Shown: positions 1 through 9,757 of the stretch, piece after piece
How the letters are laid out: each line of letters starts with the position of its first letter
How positions within the stretch are numbered: the stretch's first letter is position 1
Assembly: GCA_020633125.1 (NCBI GenBank)
Contig: JACKEH010000006.1
Coordinates: forward strand, 118,385-182,384
Length of the DNA stretch: 64,000 nt
Direction: 5' to 3'
From: Sandaracinus sp.
GTDB lineage: Bacteria > Myxococcota_A > Polyangia > Polyangiales > Houyiibacteriaceae
Translations under genes and position numbers: made by a program
Notes under the pieces: model-generated
Seen by the model: only the letters and a program-made list of their open reading frames with translations
What the model was told of the DNA's origin: nothing
Databases searched by the model: none

Positions 1-1339
1 CACCGAAGTCCCAGACGAGGCCGTCGTCGCGCCCCTCGGCGTGACACGAGGCGCAGGTGATCTGCACGCCCGGCAGCCCGTGAAAGAGCGTGTGGCCCAG
101 ATCACGAACCTCCGCCGCCTCCGGAAGCGCCTCCCAGACTCCGTCCACGAGCATCGCGCGGTCGTCGCGTGAGTAGAAGACGAGACGTCCGAAGAGCGCC
201 TCGACGGCGACGCCTCCACCGACGGCTCCCTGCACGTGGCTGATCCCGACGCATCGTTCGGTTCCGACCTCGGTCGGCGCGACGATGACCTCGACGCGCG
301 CAATCGCGGCGGAAGGACCGAGGAAGTCGTGAACGCCGGCGAGCGCGAGGTACGCGCGGTCGGTGCGGACGAAGTCCACCGCCAGCGCGCCGCCTCCGAT
401 GCGTGTGGAGGTCGCCTCCCCGGTCGGCGACAGCCGCGTCAACGCGTTCGAGACCACCGGACGTACACACACCGGGACCTCGGAGATCGCCCCGTAGCCC
501 GCGTGGTCGGGGGGCATCTCCTCGCCGGGCGCGACCTGCACCGCGCGCGTGGTCGAGAGTTGATGCAAGACCTCGACACCGCCGCCCGGCGTCGCGCGCA
601 TGCGCCAGGCCGTGTTCGCGACGCGGTCCTCGCTCACGAGGTCGTACGCCGTCGGATCGGTCGCCCGCTCGTCCGGGAGCGCATGGCGGGCACGAACCGC
701 GAGCGTGACGTCGAGCTCGAGCACGTCGGCCGCTCGGAACACGCTGACGAAGATCGCGCCAGTGTCGTCGACGACGACGTCGCGCAGATCGGGCTCGAGC
801 ATCACACGCCGTTGCTCGTGGCCTTCGGGATCGAGCGCGACCAACTCTCCTCCCGCACACGCGACGAGCACGCGACCGCGCTCCGCGTCCCACGCGATGC
901 CGCGGGGTGCGCGACAGACCTCGTACGTCCCGACGAGCGCGTCACCCGCCACACGCGCGACGCGACCGCTGCCACGCAAGGTCACGTGAAGCTCGGTGGC
1001 GACGCCGACGGCGCGAAACGGAACGCTTCCCGCAGGCAACTCGATGCGGTGGGCCTCTCGCAACACGTCCCCCTCGATCACGAAGCGCGAGACGAGGTCG
1101 CGCTCTGGATCGGCGAAGAAGAGCTGGTCGCCGACGACCGTGCCGTGCCCCCCGTAGACGGGGAGCGAGGGCACCGCGGCGGGCGAGGGAACCGGGACCT
1201 CGGCGTCGGGTCGCGTCGGCTCGGGAAAGCCGGCGTCTCCCGTGGGCGGAGGGGACGGGCGAACGCCGGGACCGGGCGGCGTCGTCGAGGACGAGCAGGC
1301 CACGAGGAGCACGAGCGAGAGGAAACGCCACACACGCAT
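1..1339 (-). CDS. Beta-propeller lipoprotein with C-terminal cytochrome c motif (3' end outside window)
   Basis: The reading frame opens at an ATG at 1339 and runs off the left edge, so about 446 codons are present and the C-terminus is missing. The N-terminus looks like a lipoprotein signal (MRVWRFLSLVLLVACSS). The middle is a series of beta-rich repeats of the kind seen in propeller proteins. Near the left edge the sequence reads LFHGLPGVQITCASCH at about 41-90, giving a haem-binding CxxCH followed by AEGRDDGLVWDFG. That arrangement is familiar from myxobacterial propeller proteins fused to a di-haem cytochrome c peroxidase-like domain. A periplasmic or outer-membrane redox role is inferred, and the substrate is unknown. 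The call would weaken if no further cytochrome domain follows upstream of position 1. Confidence 0.75.
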   Translation of the reverse strand, partial: MRVWRFLSLVLLVACSSSTTPPGPGVRPSPPPTGDAGFPEPTRPDAEVPVPSPAAVPSLPVYGGHGTVVGDQLFFADPERDLVSRFVIEGDVLREAHRIELPAGSVPFRAVGVATELHVTLRGSGRVARVAGDALVGTYEVCRAPRGIAWDAERGRVLVACAGGELVALDPEGHEQRRVMLEPDLRDVVVDDTGAIFVSVFRAADVLELDVTLAVRARHALPDERATDPTAYDLVSEDRVANTAWRMRATPGGGVEVLHQLSTTRAVQVAPGEEMPPDHAGYGAISEVPVCVRPVVSNALTRLSPTGEATSTRIGGGALAVDFVRTDRAYLALAGVHDFLGPSAAIARVEVIVAPTEVGTERCVGISHVQGAVGGGVAVEALFGRLVFYSRDDRAMLVDGVWEALPEAAEVRDLGHTLFHGLPGVQITCASCHAEGRDDGLVWDFG

Positions 1340-1754
1340 CTCGACAGAATGGCGTGTTCGGAACACCTCCGCCTCCTCCAGACGGGGTAGCGAGGCATCG
1401 CTTTTGGCCCGTGCGCTCCTTGCTTGCGCGTCGGCCTGGCGCGGCGCGTGGGACCTCGGAGGTGTCGCCGCAGAGCTCCCAGGCCTCGAATGGCCGGCGA
1501 CGAGGGAGCGTTCGGTTCGGGCGGAGATCCAAGACCCTCGTGAACGTCGAGGTGCTTCTGCCGATTGAAGGACGGAAGGTCGCGCGCCGGACTCGAGGAC
1601 CCCGAGAAGCCGCCCCGTCCTCGAGCACACGCGGGTGCTGCGCGTGATCGGGGCTGCAGTCGATGGCGGAATTTCATCCGCGGGTCGCCGTACCCTCCCG
1701 GAGTCGTGGTGTGTCGCGACGGCCTCGTGATCCGAGGGCAGCAGGTAGCGTCCG
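1340..1754. other. Intergenic region, no gene recognised
   Basis: This 415-base gap separates the leftward propeller/cytochrome gene from the rightward gene at 1755, so it should hold divergent promoters. I see no convincing ORF, tRNA, strong hairpin or repeat in it. The ORFs that cross it on both strands are arginine-rich and look like shadows of GC-rich DNA. Confidence 0.5.
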
Positions 1755-2243
1755 ATGGCCGAATCCAACCCCGCCTACGTGTTCTTCGAGCGCGCGCTGA
1801 ACAAGCGCCGTCTCTCCAACCGCATCGCCGCCGTGGTCGTGACGCTGCTGTCGATCGTGGCGGTGGTGTGGGGCCTCTCCGAGCCCGGCGACCGCGCGAT
1901 GGCGCGGATGGCCGCGGTCGGCGCCTTCGGCCTGCTCTTCGGGCCCGTCGTGCTCGGCCTGAGCTTCCGTGCGTCGAAGGGGCTCGAGGCGATCGGGTCG
2001 CCGCGACGGATCGTCTGGTTCTACGGCGTCGGGCAGGCGCGACACGTGACCGGCGTGATGATCGGGACCGGGGAGGGCAAGCTGCACAAGCTGCCCGTCC
2101 CGAGCCTGGACGAGGGCCCGCAGGCGCTCGTGCTGCTGCGGCAGGTCACGACCGAGGCCACGGAGGGCTTCTCCGAGGAGCGGCGGCTGAAGTTCCGCGC
2201 CCAGCCCGAGTCGCTGCGCACGACGACCCGCGCGGCGTCGTAG
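1755..2243 (+). CDS. Hypothetical membrane protein with two N-terminal transmembrane segments
   Basis: This is a 162-residue protein of unknown function. After a short polar start it has two hydrophobic helices, around residues 25-42 (IAAVVVTLLSIVAVVWGL) and 53-72. A soluble C-terminal part of about 90 residues follows, probably cytoplasmic, and includes the stretch RRIVWFYGVGQARHVTGVM. Codon third positions are strongly GC, as in the neighbouring genes, so I regard it as real. It converges on dnaE with a 54-bp gap. I recognise no domain; a small membrane-anchored regulatory or scaffold protein is only a guess. Confidence 0.65.
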   Translation: MAESNPAYVFFERALNKRRLSNRIAAVVVTLLSIVAVVWGLSEPGDRAMARMAAVGAFGLLFGPVVLGLSFRASKGLEAIGSPRRIVWFYGVGQARHVTGVMIGTGEGKLHKLPVPSLDEGPQALVLLRQVTTEATEGFSEERRLKFRAQPESLRTTTRAAS

Positions 2244-2297
2244 CCGTGGCATTCCGTCGACGATGACACGCCATCTCGCGAGGGGAGTGGGGGGCCC

Positions 2298-5200
2298 TCA
2301 GCGCAGCTCGCAGACCTTCTTGCCGAAGAGCCGCTCGAGACTCGAGAGCAACGCGTCGGTCGGCTCCACCGTGAGCCCCGTCTCCTGCAGGTTCACCGCC
2401 CATTGCCCACGCGCGATCAGTTCGAGCGACACGGGAATCGGCCCCGGGTGACGCTCGAGGGTGCTGCGCAGTGACTCGAGCTTCTTTCGATCGAGCTCGT
2501 CGACCTCGACCTTCACCGCCACCGCGCGGGTCTTGCGCGAGAGCACCTCTTGAAGCGGCACGACCTCGTCGAGGACGAGCTTCACCTCGATCTCGTCGGT
2601 GCCTTGCGCCTGCTCTTGCTTCACGCGGCCGGTGACGATCACCGCCTCGCCGCTCGCGAGGGTCTCGCGCAGGCCTTCTTTTTCGACCTCGCGCGGCCGC
2701 ACGATCACCTCGACGCGGCCGTTGGGATCTTCGAGCTCGAAGAAGGCCATCGTGCCGCCGGTCTTGGTGCGGCGCTCGCGGTAGCCCTCGACGGAGCCGC
2801 CCATGACGACCTTCGCGTTGCGCTCGAGCAGCGGCAGCGTCTCGGCGGTGGCGTTGCAGAAGCGGCGAAGCTCGCTGATGTAGCGGTCGAGCGGGTGGCC
2901 GGAGACGTAGAAGCCGAGCGTGCCTTTCTCGCGCGCGAGGAACTCGCGTGAGTCCCAGGGCTCCAGGCCGGTGGGGAAGGTGCCGCCGGCTTTGTGGTAG
3001 CTCTCGGTTTTCGCTTCGCCGCCGCCGAGCAATCCGAAGAGGCTCGTCTGCCCGCTCGCGCGTTCGGCGGCCGCCTTCTTGCCGCGTTCGATCGCGGTCT
3101 CGATGGCGCCGAAGGCCTGCGCGCGGTGCACCTTGCTCGGCTCGTGGCACGCGTCGAAGGCGCCGCTCTGCACGAGCGCTTCGCACACGCCCTTGTTCAC
3201 GCGGCGGAGGTCGACGCGGTCGCAGAAGTCGAAGAGGTCGACGAAGGGGCTCTTCTTGCCTTCTTGCACGCGCTCTTCGAAGACCGCTTCGAGCGCGGAG
3301 TCGCCGACGCCCTTGAGCGCGCCGAGGCCGAAACGAATCTTCGGGCCCATCGGGTCGCGCAGCGTGCCCTTCTCGCTGATCGGTCGCGCGTCCGGACGCT
3401 TCGCCCCGGCGATGGGCTCGTAGACGACGGAGAAGTCGATTTCGGATTCGTTGACGTCCGGCGGAAGCACCGTGATGCCGAGCGCCCGCGACTCGGCGAC
3501 GGTGCGCACGACCTTGTCGGACTTGTCTTTGTCCGCGGTCATCGTCGCGCAGCAGAACTCGGCGGGGAAATGCGCCTTGAGGTAGGCGGTCTGGTAGGTG
3601 ATGAGCGCGTACGCGGCCGAGTGCGACTTGTTGAAGCCGTACTGCGCGAAGCCCTCCATCAGGTTGAAGACGTCTTCGGCGTCCTTCGGGTCGAAGCCCT
3701 TCTCGCTCGCGCCCTTCACGAAGATGGCCTTCTGCTTCTCCATCTCCGAGGCCTTCTTCTTGCCCATCGCGCGGCGAAGAAGGTCGGCACCACCGAGCGA
3801 GTAGCCGGCCATCTCGCGCGCGATGCGCATGACCTGCTCCTGGTAGACGATGACGCCGCGGGTGTCCTCGAGGATCGGCTCGAGGCTCGGGTGCGGGTAC
3901 TCGAGCTTCTTGCGGCCGTGCTTTCGCTCGACGAAGTCCGTGTGCATGTCGGCGCTCATCGGACCGGGGCGGTAGAGCGCGACGGCGGCGACGATGTCTT
4001 CGAAGCGGTCGGGCTTGAGCGCCTTGAAGAGCTGCTGCATGCCCTGCGACTCGAGCTGGAAGACGTTCGTCGTCTCACCGCTCTGCAAGAGGGCGAAGGT
4101 CGCCGGATCCGTCAGCGGGATCGCGTCGATGTCGAAAGGCTCCTTGCGATCCGGGCGCCGGTTCACGAGGCGCACCGCGATGTCGACGACGGTCAGCGTC
4201 TTGAGGCCGAGGAAGTCGAACTTCACGAGGCCGGCCGCCTCGACGTCGTCCTTGTGGTACTGCGTGACGAGGACGTCGGTGTCGGGGCAGAAGACCGGGA
4301 CGTGATCCCAGATCGGGCCCTCCGAGATCACGACGCCGGCGGCGTGCATGCCGGCGTGACGCGTGAGGTTCTCGAGCTGCTGCGCGGTGTCGAGCAGCTC
4401 CTTCACCTGCACGTCGGTGTCGTAGACCTGCTTGAGCCGCGGCTCGTCGCGGAGCGCTTCGGGGATCGTCGCGGACTTGCCGGGACCGAGCTCGGGGATC
4501 AGGCCCGCGAGCCGTCCTGCTTCCGCCGGCGCGAAGCCCATCACGCGGCCGACGTCGCGCACGACCGACTTGCTCTTGAGCTGGTGGAAGGTCGCGATCT
4601 GGCCGACGGATTGCTCGCCGTACTTCGTCTTCACGTATTGGATGACGCGGTCGCGCCGATCCATGCAGAAGTCGATGTCGAAGTCCGGCATCGAGATGCG
4701 TTCCGGGTTGAGGAAACGCTCGAAGAGGAGGCCGTAGGGCAGCGGATCGAGGTTGGTGATCCGCATCGCGTACGCGACGAGCGAGCCGGCACCCGAACCG
4801 CGGCCCGGACCGACGGGCACGTCGTTGTTCTTCGCCCAGTTGATGAAGTCGGCGACGATCAGGAAGTAGCCGGGGAAGCCCATGCCGACGATGACGTCGA
4901 GCTCGACCTTGAGGCGATCCCAATACTCGGCTTCGTTGGGCGATTGGCCGAGCTTGCGCATCTCGTCGAAGCGCTCGCGAAGACCCCGCTCCGACAGCTC
5001 GATGAGCCAGCCGGACTCGGTCTGCCCCTCGGGCACCGGGAAACGCGGCAGCTTCGGATCCGAGAGCGGGTTGCACGAACCCGCGCAGCGCTCGGCGATC
5101 TCGAGCGTCGCCTTCAACGCCTCCGGATGATCCGCGAAGAGCTCCGCCATCTGCGCGGCGGTCTTCAGGTACATCTCGGCGGAGTTGTGGTGCATCGCCG

Positions 5201-5898
5201 ACATCTCGCGGAGCGTTCGCGAGGCGCCGATGCATTGAAGCGCGAGCTGCGCCGGGGCGAGCTCGCGGTCGAGGAAGTGCGCGCAGTTCGTCGCGACGAT
5301 CGGCAGGTCGAGCCGCTTCGCGAGCTCCACGAGCACGTTGTTGAGCGGACGGTTCTCCGGGAAGCCGTGGTCCTCGAGCTCGACGTAGAACGAGCCCTTC
5401 TCGAAACACTCGGCGAGCTTCCCCATCGCTTGGAAGCCGGCCTCCGGGCCCTTCATCAGGATCTGCTGCGGGAGCCAGCCCGCCATGCAGGCCGAGAGGC
5501 CGACGACGCCCTTGTTGTGTTGGGCGAGCAGCTCGAAGTCGATGCGCGGCTCGTCGTCGATGAGGCCCTCGACCCAGCCGAGGCTCACGAGGCGCACGAC
5601 GTTCTGGTAGCCCTCTTGGCTGCCCGCGAGCGTGATGAGGTGGCCGCTCTCCTTGTACGAGCGGTCGCTGCGATGGCCCGAGGTGATCGCGAGCTCGGCG
5701 CCGAGGATGGGTTTGACCGGCGTCCTTGCACGCTTTGTAGAGCTGTACCGCGGCGTACATGTTGCCGCGGTCGGTCATCGCGACCGCCGGCATGTTCTGT
5801 TCGGCGCAGCGCTTCACCAGCTCGCCGACGCGAATGGCGCCGTCGAGCATCGTGTACTCGCTGTGGACGTGGAGGTGGACGAACTCCGGGGTGCCCAT
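2298..5898 (-). CDS. dnaE: DNA polymerase III alpha subunit, interrupted by one frameshift near 5716-5720
   Basis: This is the catalytic subunit of the replicative DNA polymerase. The N-terminal PHP domain starts MGTPEFVHLHVHSEYTMLDG from the ATG at 5898. The polymerase active site is visible as PDFDIDFCMDRRDR, which holds the catalytic aspartates, and a C-terminal OB-fold-like stretch precedes the stop at 2298. The gene is 3601 nt long and so not a multiple of three. The first frame ends ACKDAG at about 5716 and the family sequence resumes one frame away as VKPILGAE from 5717. Two missing bases in GGCGTC, or one extra base, would explain this and restore about 1200 residues, the normal DnaE length. 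An upstream ATG at 5934 is in frame but would add 12 atypical residues. The gene is essential, so sequence error is more likely than a true knockout unless another dnaE exists. Confidence 0.93.
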
Positions 5899-6098
5899 CG
5901 GGCCGGAGGGTACTCGGAACCGGGCGCCGAGCACCCCCGTCGTCGGGGTCTTTCGCCTTCCCCCGCCTGCGGCGGGACGTTCACGCCCATGACGGCGCGT
6001 TTCGCGACTCCCGCGAGCTCGGGACCGCGCCCGCGCCGTTTCGCACCCGCCTCAAATCCTTCGGGGCTCGCCAGCCGTCCGGGGCGTAGGATGCCGGC

Positions 6099-6869
6099 GT
6101 GGAGCCCCTGCGCGCGCTCGGAGCGACCACGATGGTGGTCGGCCAGACCCTGCTCGACCTCGTCGAGCTGTTGGGCCGTGCGTTGCGCGCGATGGTGCGT
6201 ATCCCGCGAAACGCCCGCGCCGTCGTCCTGCGCGTGACGATGCTCCAGATCTTCTACACGGGCTTTCAGGCGGTCCTGCCGATCACGCTGGCCGCCGTCG
6301 CGCTCGGCATCCTCGTGCTCTCGGTCAGCCTGCAATACCTGCCGGTCGATTACGTGCAGGGCGTCGCGTCGATCGTGATCGTGCGCGAGGTCGTCCCGCT
6401 GGCGACGATGTTCCTCGTGATTGGCCGCAGCGGCACCGCGATCACCATCGAGGTCGCGACCATGAAGCTCAACCGCGAGCTCGACGCGTTGAAGGTGCTG
6501 GGCATCCCGATCGAGCAATACGTGGTGGTCCCGCGTCTGGTCGGCATGGTGGTCGCGTTCGTGCTGCTCCAGGTGTACGCGGACCTCTTCGGTTTGCTCG
6601 GGGGTTACTACGGGAGCGCGCTCGTCGATTGGGGGCTTCCTTCGTACCCGGTGACCGACCTGCTCGAAGGCATCGACCCCAAAGACTTCCTCGTGGCGAC
6701 GCTCAAGGCGGTGTTCTTCGGCACCATCGTCGCCCTGAACTCGGTGCAGCACGGCCTGCAGGTTCGGCGCTCGCGTCGCGAGATCCCGATCGTCACGAGC
6801 CGGGCGGTCGTGCGGTCGTTGCTGCTCTGCTTCCTCGTGAACACCGCCGTGTCCGTTACCGCGGGCTGA
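6099..6869 (+). CDS. MlaE-family ABC transporter permease
   Basis: This 256-residue integral membrane protein belongs to the MlaE/TrbB/YrbE permease family, which forms the membrane part of ABC systems that move phospholipids or other lipids between inner and outer membranes. Family hallmarks include IVIVREVVPLATMFLVIGRSGTAI at about residues 88-112 and the block MKLNRELDALKVLGIPIEQYVVVPR. About five transmembrane helices can be seen. The start is a GTG at 6099, because the ATG at 6091 is in another frame. It is divergent from dnaE with a 200-bp gap. The usual ATPase (MlaF) and MCE protein (MlaD) are not in this window, so this copy is an orphan or its partners are elsewhere. Confidence 0.88.
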   Translation: MEPLRALGATTMVVGQTLLDLVELLGRALRAMVRIPRNARAVVLRVTMLQIFYTGFQAVLPITLAAVALGILVLSVSLQYLPVDYVQGVASIVIVREVVPLATMFLVIGRSGTAITIEVATMKLNRELDALKVLGIPIEQYVVVPRLVGMVVAFVLLQVYADLFGLLGGYYGSALVDWGLPSYPVTDLLEGIDPKDFLVATLKAVFFGTIVALNSVQHGLQVRRSRREIPIVTSRAVVRSLLLCFLVNTAVSVTAG

Positions 6870-7010
6870 ACGATCGGCCCGAGGGGGTCCGAGACCTCTC
6901 GAAACCATTCATGAATTCTCGGGCGCGACGGCGGTTCGTCCGGAGTCTGCGGACCTCGCGCACGTCGCCGGTGCCGCCGCGCCGATCGCCGGGTATTCTT
7001 GGGCGGAGCC

Positions 7011-8243
7011 GTGGCGGAGCCCCCCACCAACGTCGTGATCGGCCGGTCGCGCGACTGCGACCTCGTCCTGAAGGATCCCACCATTTCGGGTCGCCACGCG
7101 CGTCTGGCGTGGGAGGACGGCAAGATCCTCGTCGAGGACCTCGGTTCGGCGAACGGCACCTTCGTGGGTGGCAAACGCGTCGAGCGCGCGTTGGTGCGTC
7201 CCGGCGACGACGTCCGCCTGGGGCGCGCGGCGTTGCCCTGGAGCGCGGCGGCGTTGCGTCCGTTTCTGCGCAAGGGCGGCAAAGACACGATCCTCGGCGA
7301 ATCGATCCCGGGCAGCCGCTTCATCTGCGGCGCGTGCGGCACCCGCGGCCTCATGCCCTCGGGCTTCAAGGGCGGGGTGCTGCGCTGCGGTGCGTGCGGC
7401 CAGCGTCTCATCGTCTCGCAGCCCGGGCGTCGTTGGCCGCGTGCGATCGCGAGCGTGATCGTCTTGGCCGCGGCCGGCGCGCTCGTCTTCTTCGGCCTTC
7501 GGGGCGGTCGTGAGAGCCCGCTCGGGCGTGCGGCCGAGAGCCTCGTCTCGGACGCGCGTGCGGCGGGCGCGACGAGCCCGCAGGAAGCCTCGATCCGGAT
7601 TCATTCGCTCGAGAAGGTGAAAGCCGCGTTCGACACCGCGAACCCTCGCACCCGCAACGAGGCCGTGCGCATCGCCGCGCAGAACGAAGGCCCCTACAGC
7701 GTCGAGCAGGTCGCGCGCATCTGGAGCCACGTCCGCGGCCATTGGCGCTACGTCAACGATCCGCGCGGCGACGAGTACTTCGCGCACGCGAGCGAGACGA
7801 TCGAGAACGATTACATCGGCGACTGCGACGACTTCTCGATCGTGCTCGTCTCGATGATTCAAGCCATCGGCGGCGACGCGCGCCTGGTGATGATGGACGG
7901 TCCGCAGGGCGGTCACGCCTACGCCGAAGCGTGCGTGCCTGGGACCAGCGACGAGGTGCGCGACAAGCTCGCCGCGCATTACCGGCGCAACCCGGACCGC
8001 AACCTCGGGCGCCAGCGCATTCAGACCGTGCACTTTCGGCCGGGCCACGACTGCGGCGTGTGGTTGAACCTCGACTGGAACGCGGGCGTCCCGGGCGGCG
8101 AATACGAAGCCGAGCGCTGGGCCGTGGCGATCTACCCCGACGGCCGGACCGAGACCCTCGCGCCAGCCGGCGCCGAGGTGGTGCCCGTGAACGCGGCTTC
8201 GTCGGGGGCTTCTCCCTCGGGCATGGTCGCGTCGCCGCCCTGA
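7011..8243 (+). CDS. FHA domain, zinc ribbon, transmembrane helix and transglutaminase-like domain protein
   Basis: This 410-residue protein has an unusual domain order. It opens with a short FHA phosphothreonine-binding domain (VVIGRSRDCDLVL, then SGRHARL and LGSANGTFVGG). A Cys4 zinc ribbon follows (CGACG, then CGACG about 20 residues later). One transmembrane helix lies around residues 145-165. The extracytoplasmic part contains a transglutaminase-like core, where GDCDDFSIVLVSMIQAIGG carries Cys272, GGHAYAEA carries His302, and Asp355 is a plausible third member. This arrangement could let a phosphorylation signal in the cytoplasm control a periplasmic cysteine protease or cross-linking enzyme, which is inference. 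No ATG is available between the in-frame stop at 6912 and the domain, so the start is GTG 7011 or TTG 6999. The first FHA strand seems missing with either. Confidence 0.8.
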   Translation: MAEPPTNVVIGRSRDCDLVLKDPTISGRHARLAWEDGKILVEDLGSANGTFVGGKRVERALVRPGDDVRLGRAALPWSAAALRPFLRKGGKDTILGESIPGSRFICGACGTRGLMPSGFKGGVLRCGACGQRLIVSQPGRRWPRAIASVIVLAAAGALVFFGLRGGRESPLGRAAESLVSDARAAGATSPQEASIRIHSLEKVKAAFDTANPRTRNEAVRIAAQNEGPYSVEQVARIWSHVRGHWRYVNDPRGDEYFAHASETIENDYIGDCDDFSIVLVSMIQAIGGDARLVMMDGPQGGHAYAEACVPGTSDEVRDKLAAHYRRNPDRNLGRQRIQTVHFRPGHDCGVWLNLDWNAGVPGGEYEAERWAVAIYPDGRTETLAPAGAEVVPVNAASSGASPSGMVASPP

Positions 8244-8474
8244 GCCTCCGTGTTTCTCGCCCGTGGGTTTTTGCGCCCGTTCTTTCGCGAGGTTTCGAGG
8301 CCGAAGTAGCGCTCGGCGACACCGCGCGACTTCACGTCACGGCGTCTGCCAGGTGATGGGTTCCGAGTCCCCACGTCTGTTTCTCCCCAACGCGAGCAAA
8401 TCGCCTCGGGGCCCCCTCCCCATCACGTCCCCTCGGGGAATGCCTTCCCACCGGCCCGCGTCGAGTCAGGACCC

Positions 8475-9745
8475 ATGAGCCGATTCCTCCTCTTCTTCCT
8501 CGTGGTCGGTGTGCTGATGAGCGTGCTCGGGCTCTACGTGCACCGGCGCGCCAGCCACGTCTTCGGCCTCGAACGCCGCGGCCGCGTCGTGCTCAGCGCC
8601 ACGATCGTCGGTGGCGTGGGGCTCTTCTTCCTTCGCCGCGTCATCGGTGATGGAGAGGTCGGACGTGCAAGCGGCCACCCGCGGACGCGGTGGCGAAACG
8701 GGCCGTCGCGGACGCCGTCTCGACGGCCGTGGTGTCGACGGACGTGGTGTCGACGGACGTGTCGACGGACGTGGTGTCGATGGACGTGGTGTCGACGGAC
8801 GTGGTGTCGACGGACGTGGTGTCGACGGACGTGGTGTCGGAAGCCCGACCGTCGGAGGCCGCCTCCGAGGAACCCGCCATCGAGCACGAGTCGTGGATCT
8901 CGCCCTCCGCGATGGGTCGTCGCGCGTTCAACCGCCACGCGTCCGCCGCCGCGCTCACGCTCGGCACCGGCAGCGCGTTCTACGGCGCGCTCTTCGGCCG
9001 GCGCGACTACACGATCGAAGAGGTGCCCATCCCCATCGCGGGGCTTCCGCGCACCCTCGACGGCCTGACGGTCGTGCAGCTCAGCGACATTCACGTCGGC
9101 TCCTTCGTCGGCGAAGGCGAGCTGCGGGCGGCCGAGGCGCTGGTCCGTGAAGCCCGGCCGGATTTGATCGTGCTCACCGGCGACCTGCTCGATCACGACG
9201 CGGCCTACGCACCGCAGCTCGGTCGTTTCGTCGAGCGTCTGCGCCCGCTCGCGCGTTTCGGCGTCGCCGCCATTCCCGGCAACCACGATCACTACGCGGG
9301 CGTCGAGGCGGTCGAAGAGGCGCTGCGTCGCGCCGGCGCGCACCTGATGACCAACGCAGGGCGTTTGATCGGCGACGGCGGCGGCGCGTTCGGTCTGGTC
9401 GGCGTGGACGATCTCTGGGCGAAGGAGGGACGCGCGCCGAACCTCGAACGCGCGCTCGCGATGGTGCCGCGCGACGTTCCGAAGATCTTGCTCGCCCACC
9501 AGCCGGTGTTCCTCGAGCAAGCCGTCGGCAAGGTGCAGCTTCAGCTCAGCGGCCACACGCACGGCGGACAGGTCAGCCTCGGTTGGAATCCGGCCGAGCT
9601 CGTGCTCCCCAACGGCTGGGTGCGCGGCCGCTACGACGTCGGCGAGAGCATCCTCTACGTCAACCGCGGCTTCGGCACGGCGGGTCCGCCCACGCGCCTC
9701 TTCTCACCGCCCGAGGTCACGAAGCTGGTGCTCGTCGCGGCTTGA
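8475..9745 (+). CDS. Membrane-anchored metallophosphoesterase with apparent frameshift in the linker
   Basis: This is a calcineurin-like phosphoesterase. The catalytic domain is clear: QLSDIHVG, LTGDLLDHD, AIPGNHDHYAG and LSGHTHGGQ carry the metal ligands. Homologues usually begin with transmembrane helices, and here MSRFLLFFLVVGVLMSVLGL from the ATG at 8475 fits that role. However, it lies in a different frame from the catalytic domain, which reads from about 8690. The catalytic frame has a stop at 8648, so the switch must lie between there and the repeat starting near 8730. The full span is one base short of a multiple of three, so a single missing base would restore one 423-residue protein. 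The linker between the halves is a tandem VSTDV repeat. If the shift is real, translation might start at GTG 8690 and give a protein without its membrane anchor. Confidence 0.85.
8730..8839 (+). repeat. Tandem 15-bp repeat encoding VSTDV units
   Basis: About seven imperfect copies of a 15-bp unit (GACGTGGTGTCGACG) lie inside the metallophosphoesterase gene and encode a Thr/Ser/Asp/Val linker. One copy is 12 bp and another encodes VSMDV. All unit lengths are multiples of three, so copy-number changes alone would not shift the frame. Confidence 0.9.
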
Positions 9746-9757
9746 GCGTGTCCGCCT

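Noticed and set aside
5700..5730. Programmed frameshift in dnaE
   Set aside because: There is no slippery heptamer or following stem or pseudoknot as in known dnaX-type recoding, and the shift sits inside the PHP domain. An indel or sequencing error is simpler.
2994..6089. 1031-residue open frame on the + strand opposite dnaE
   Set aside because: It is exactly antisense to a well-recognised DnaE, is composed of Arg/Glu/Val/Leu-rich sequence with no domain, and is explained by GC-rich third positions of dnaE.
6091..6093. ATG 6091 as the MlaE-like start
   Set aside because: It is in another frame; the MlaE frame starts at GTG 6099.
8730..8839. The regular repeat as a CRISPR array
   Set aside because: Units are 15 bp in tandem without spacers and encode a protein linker, so this is an in-gene minisatellite.
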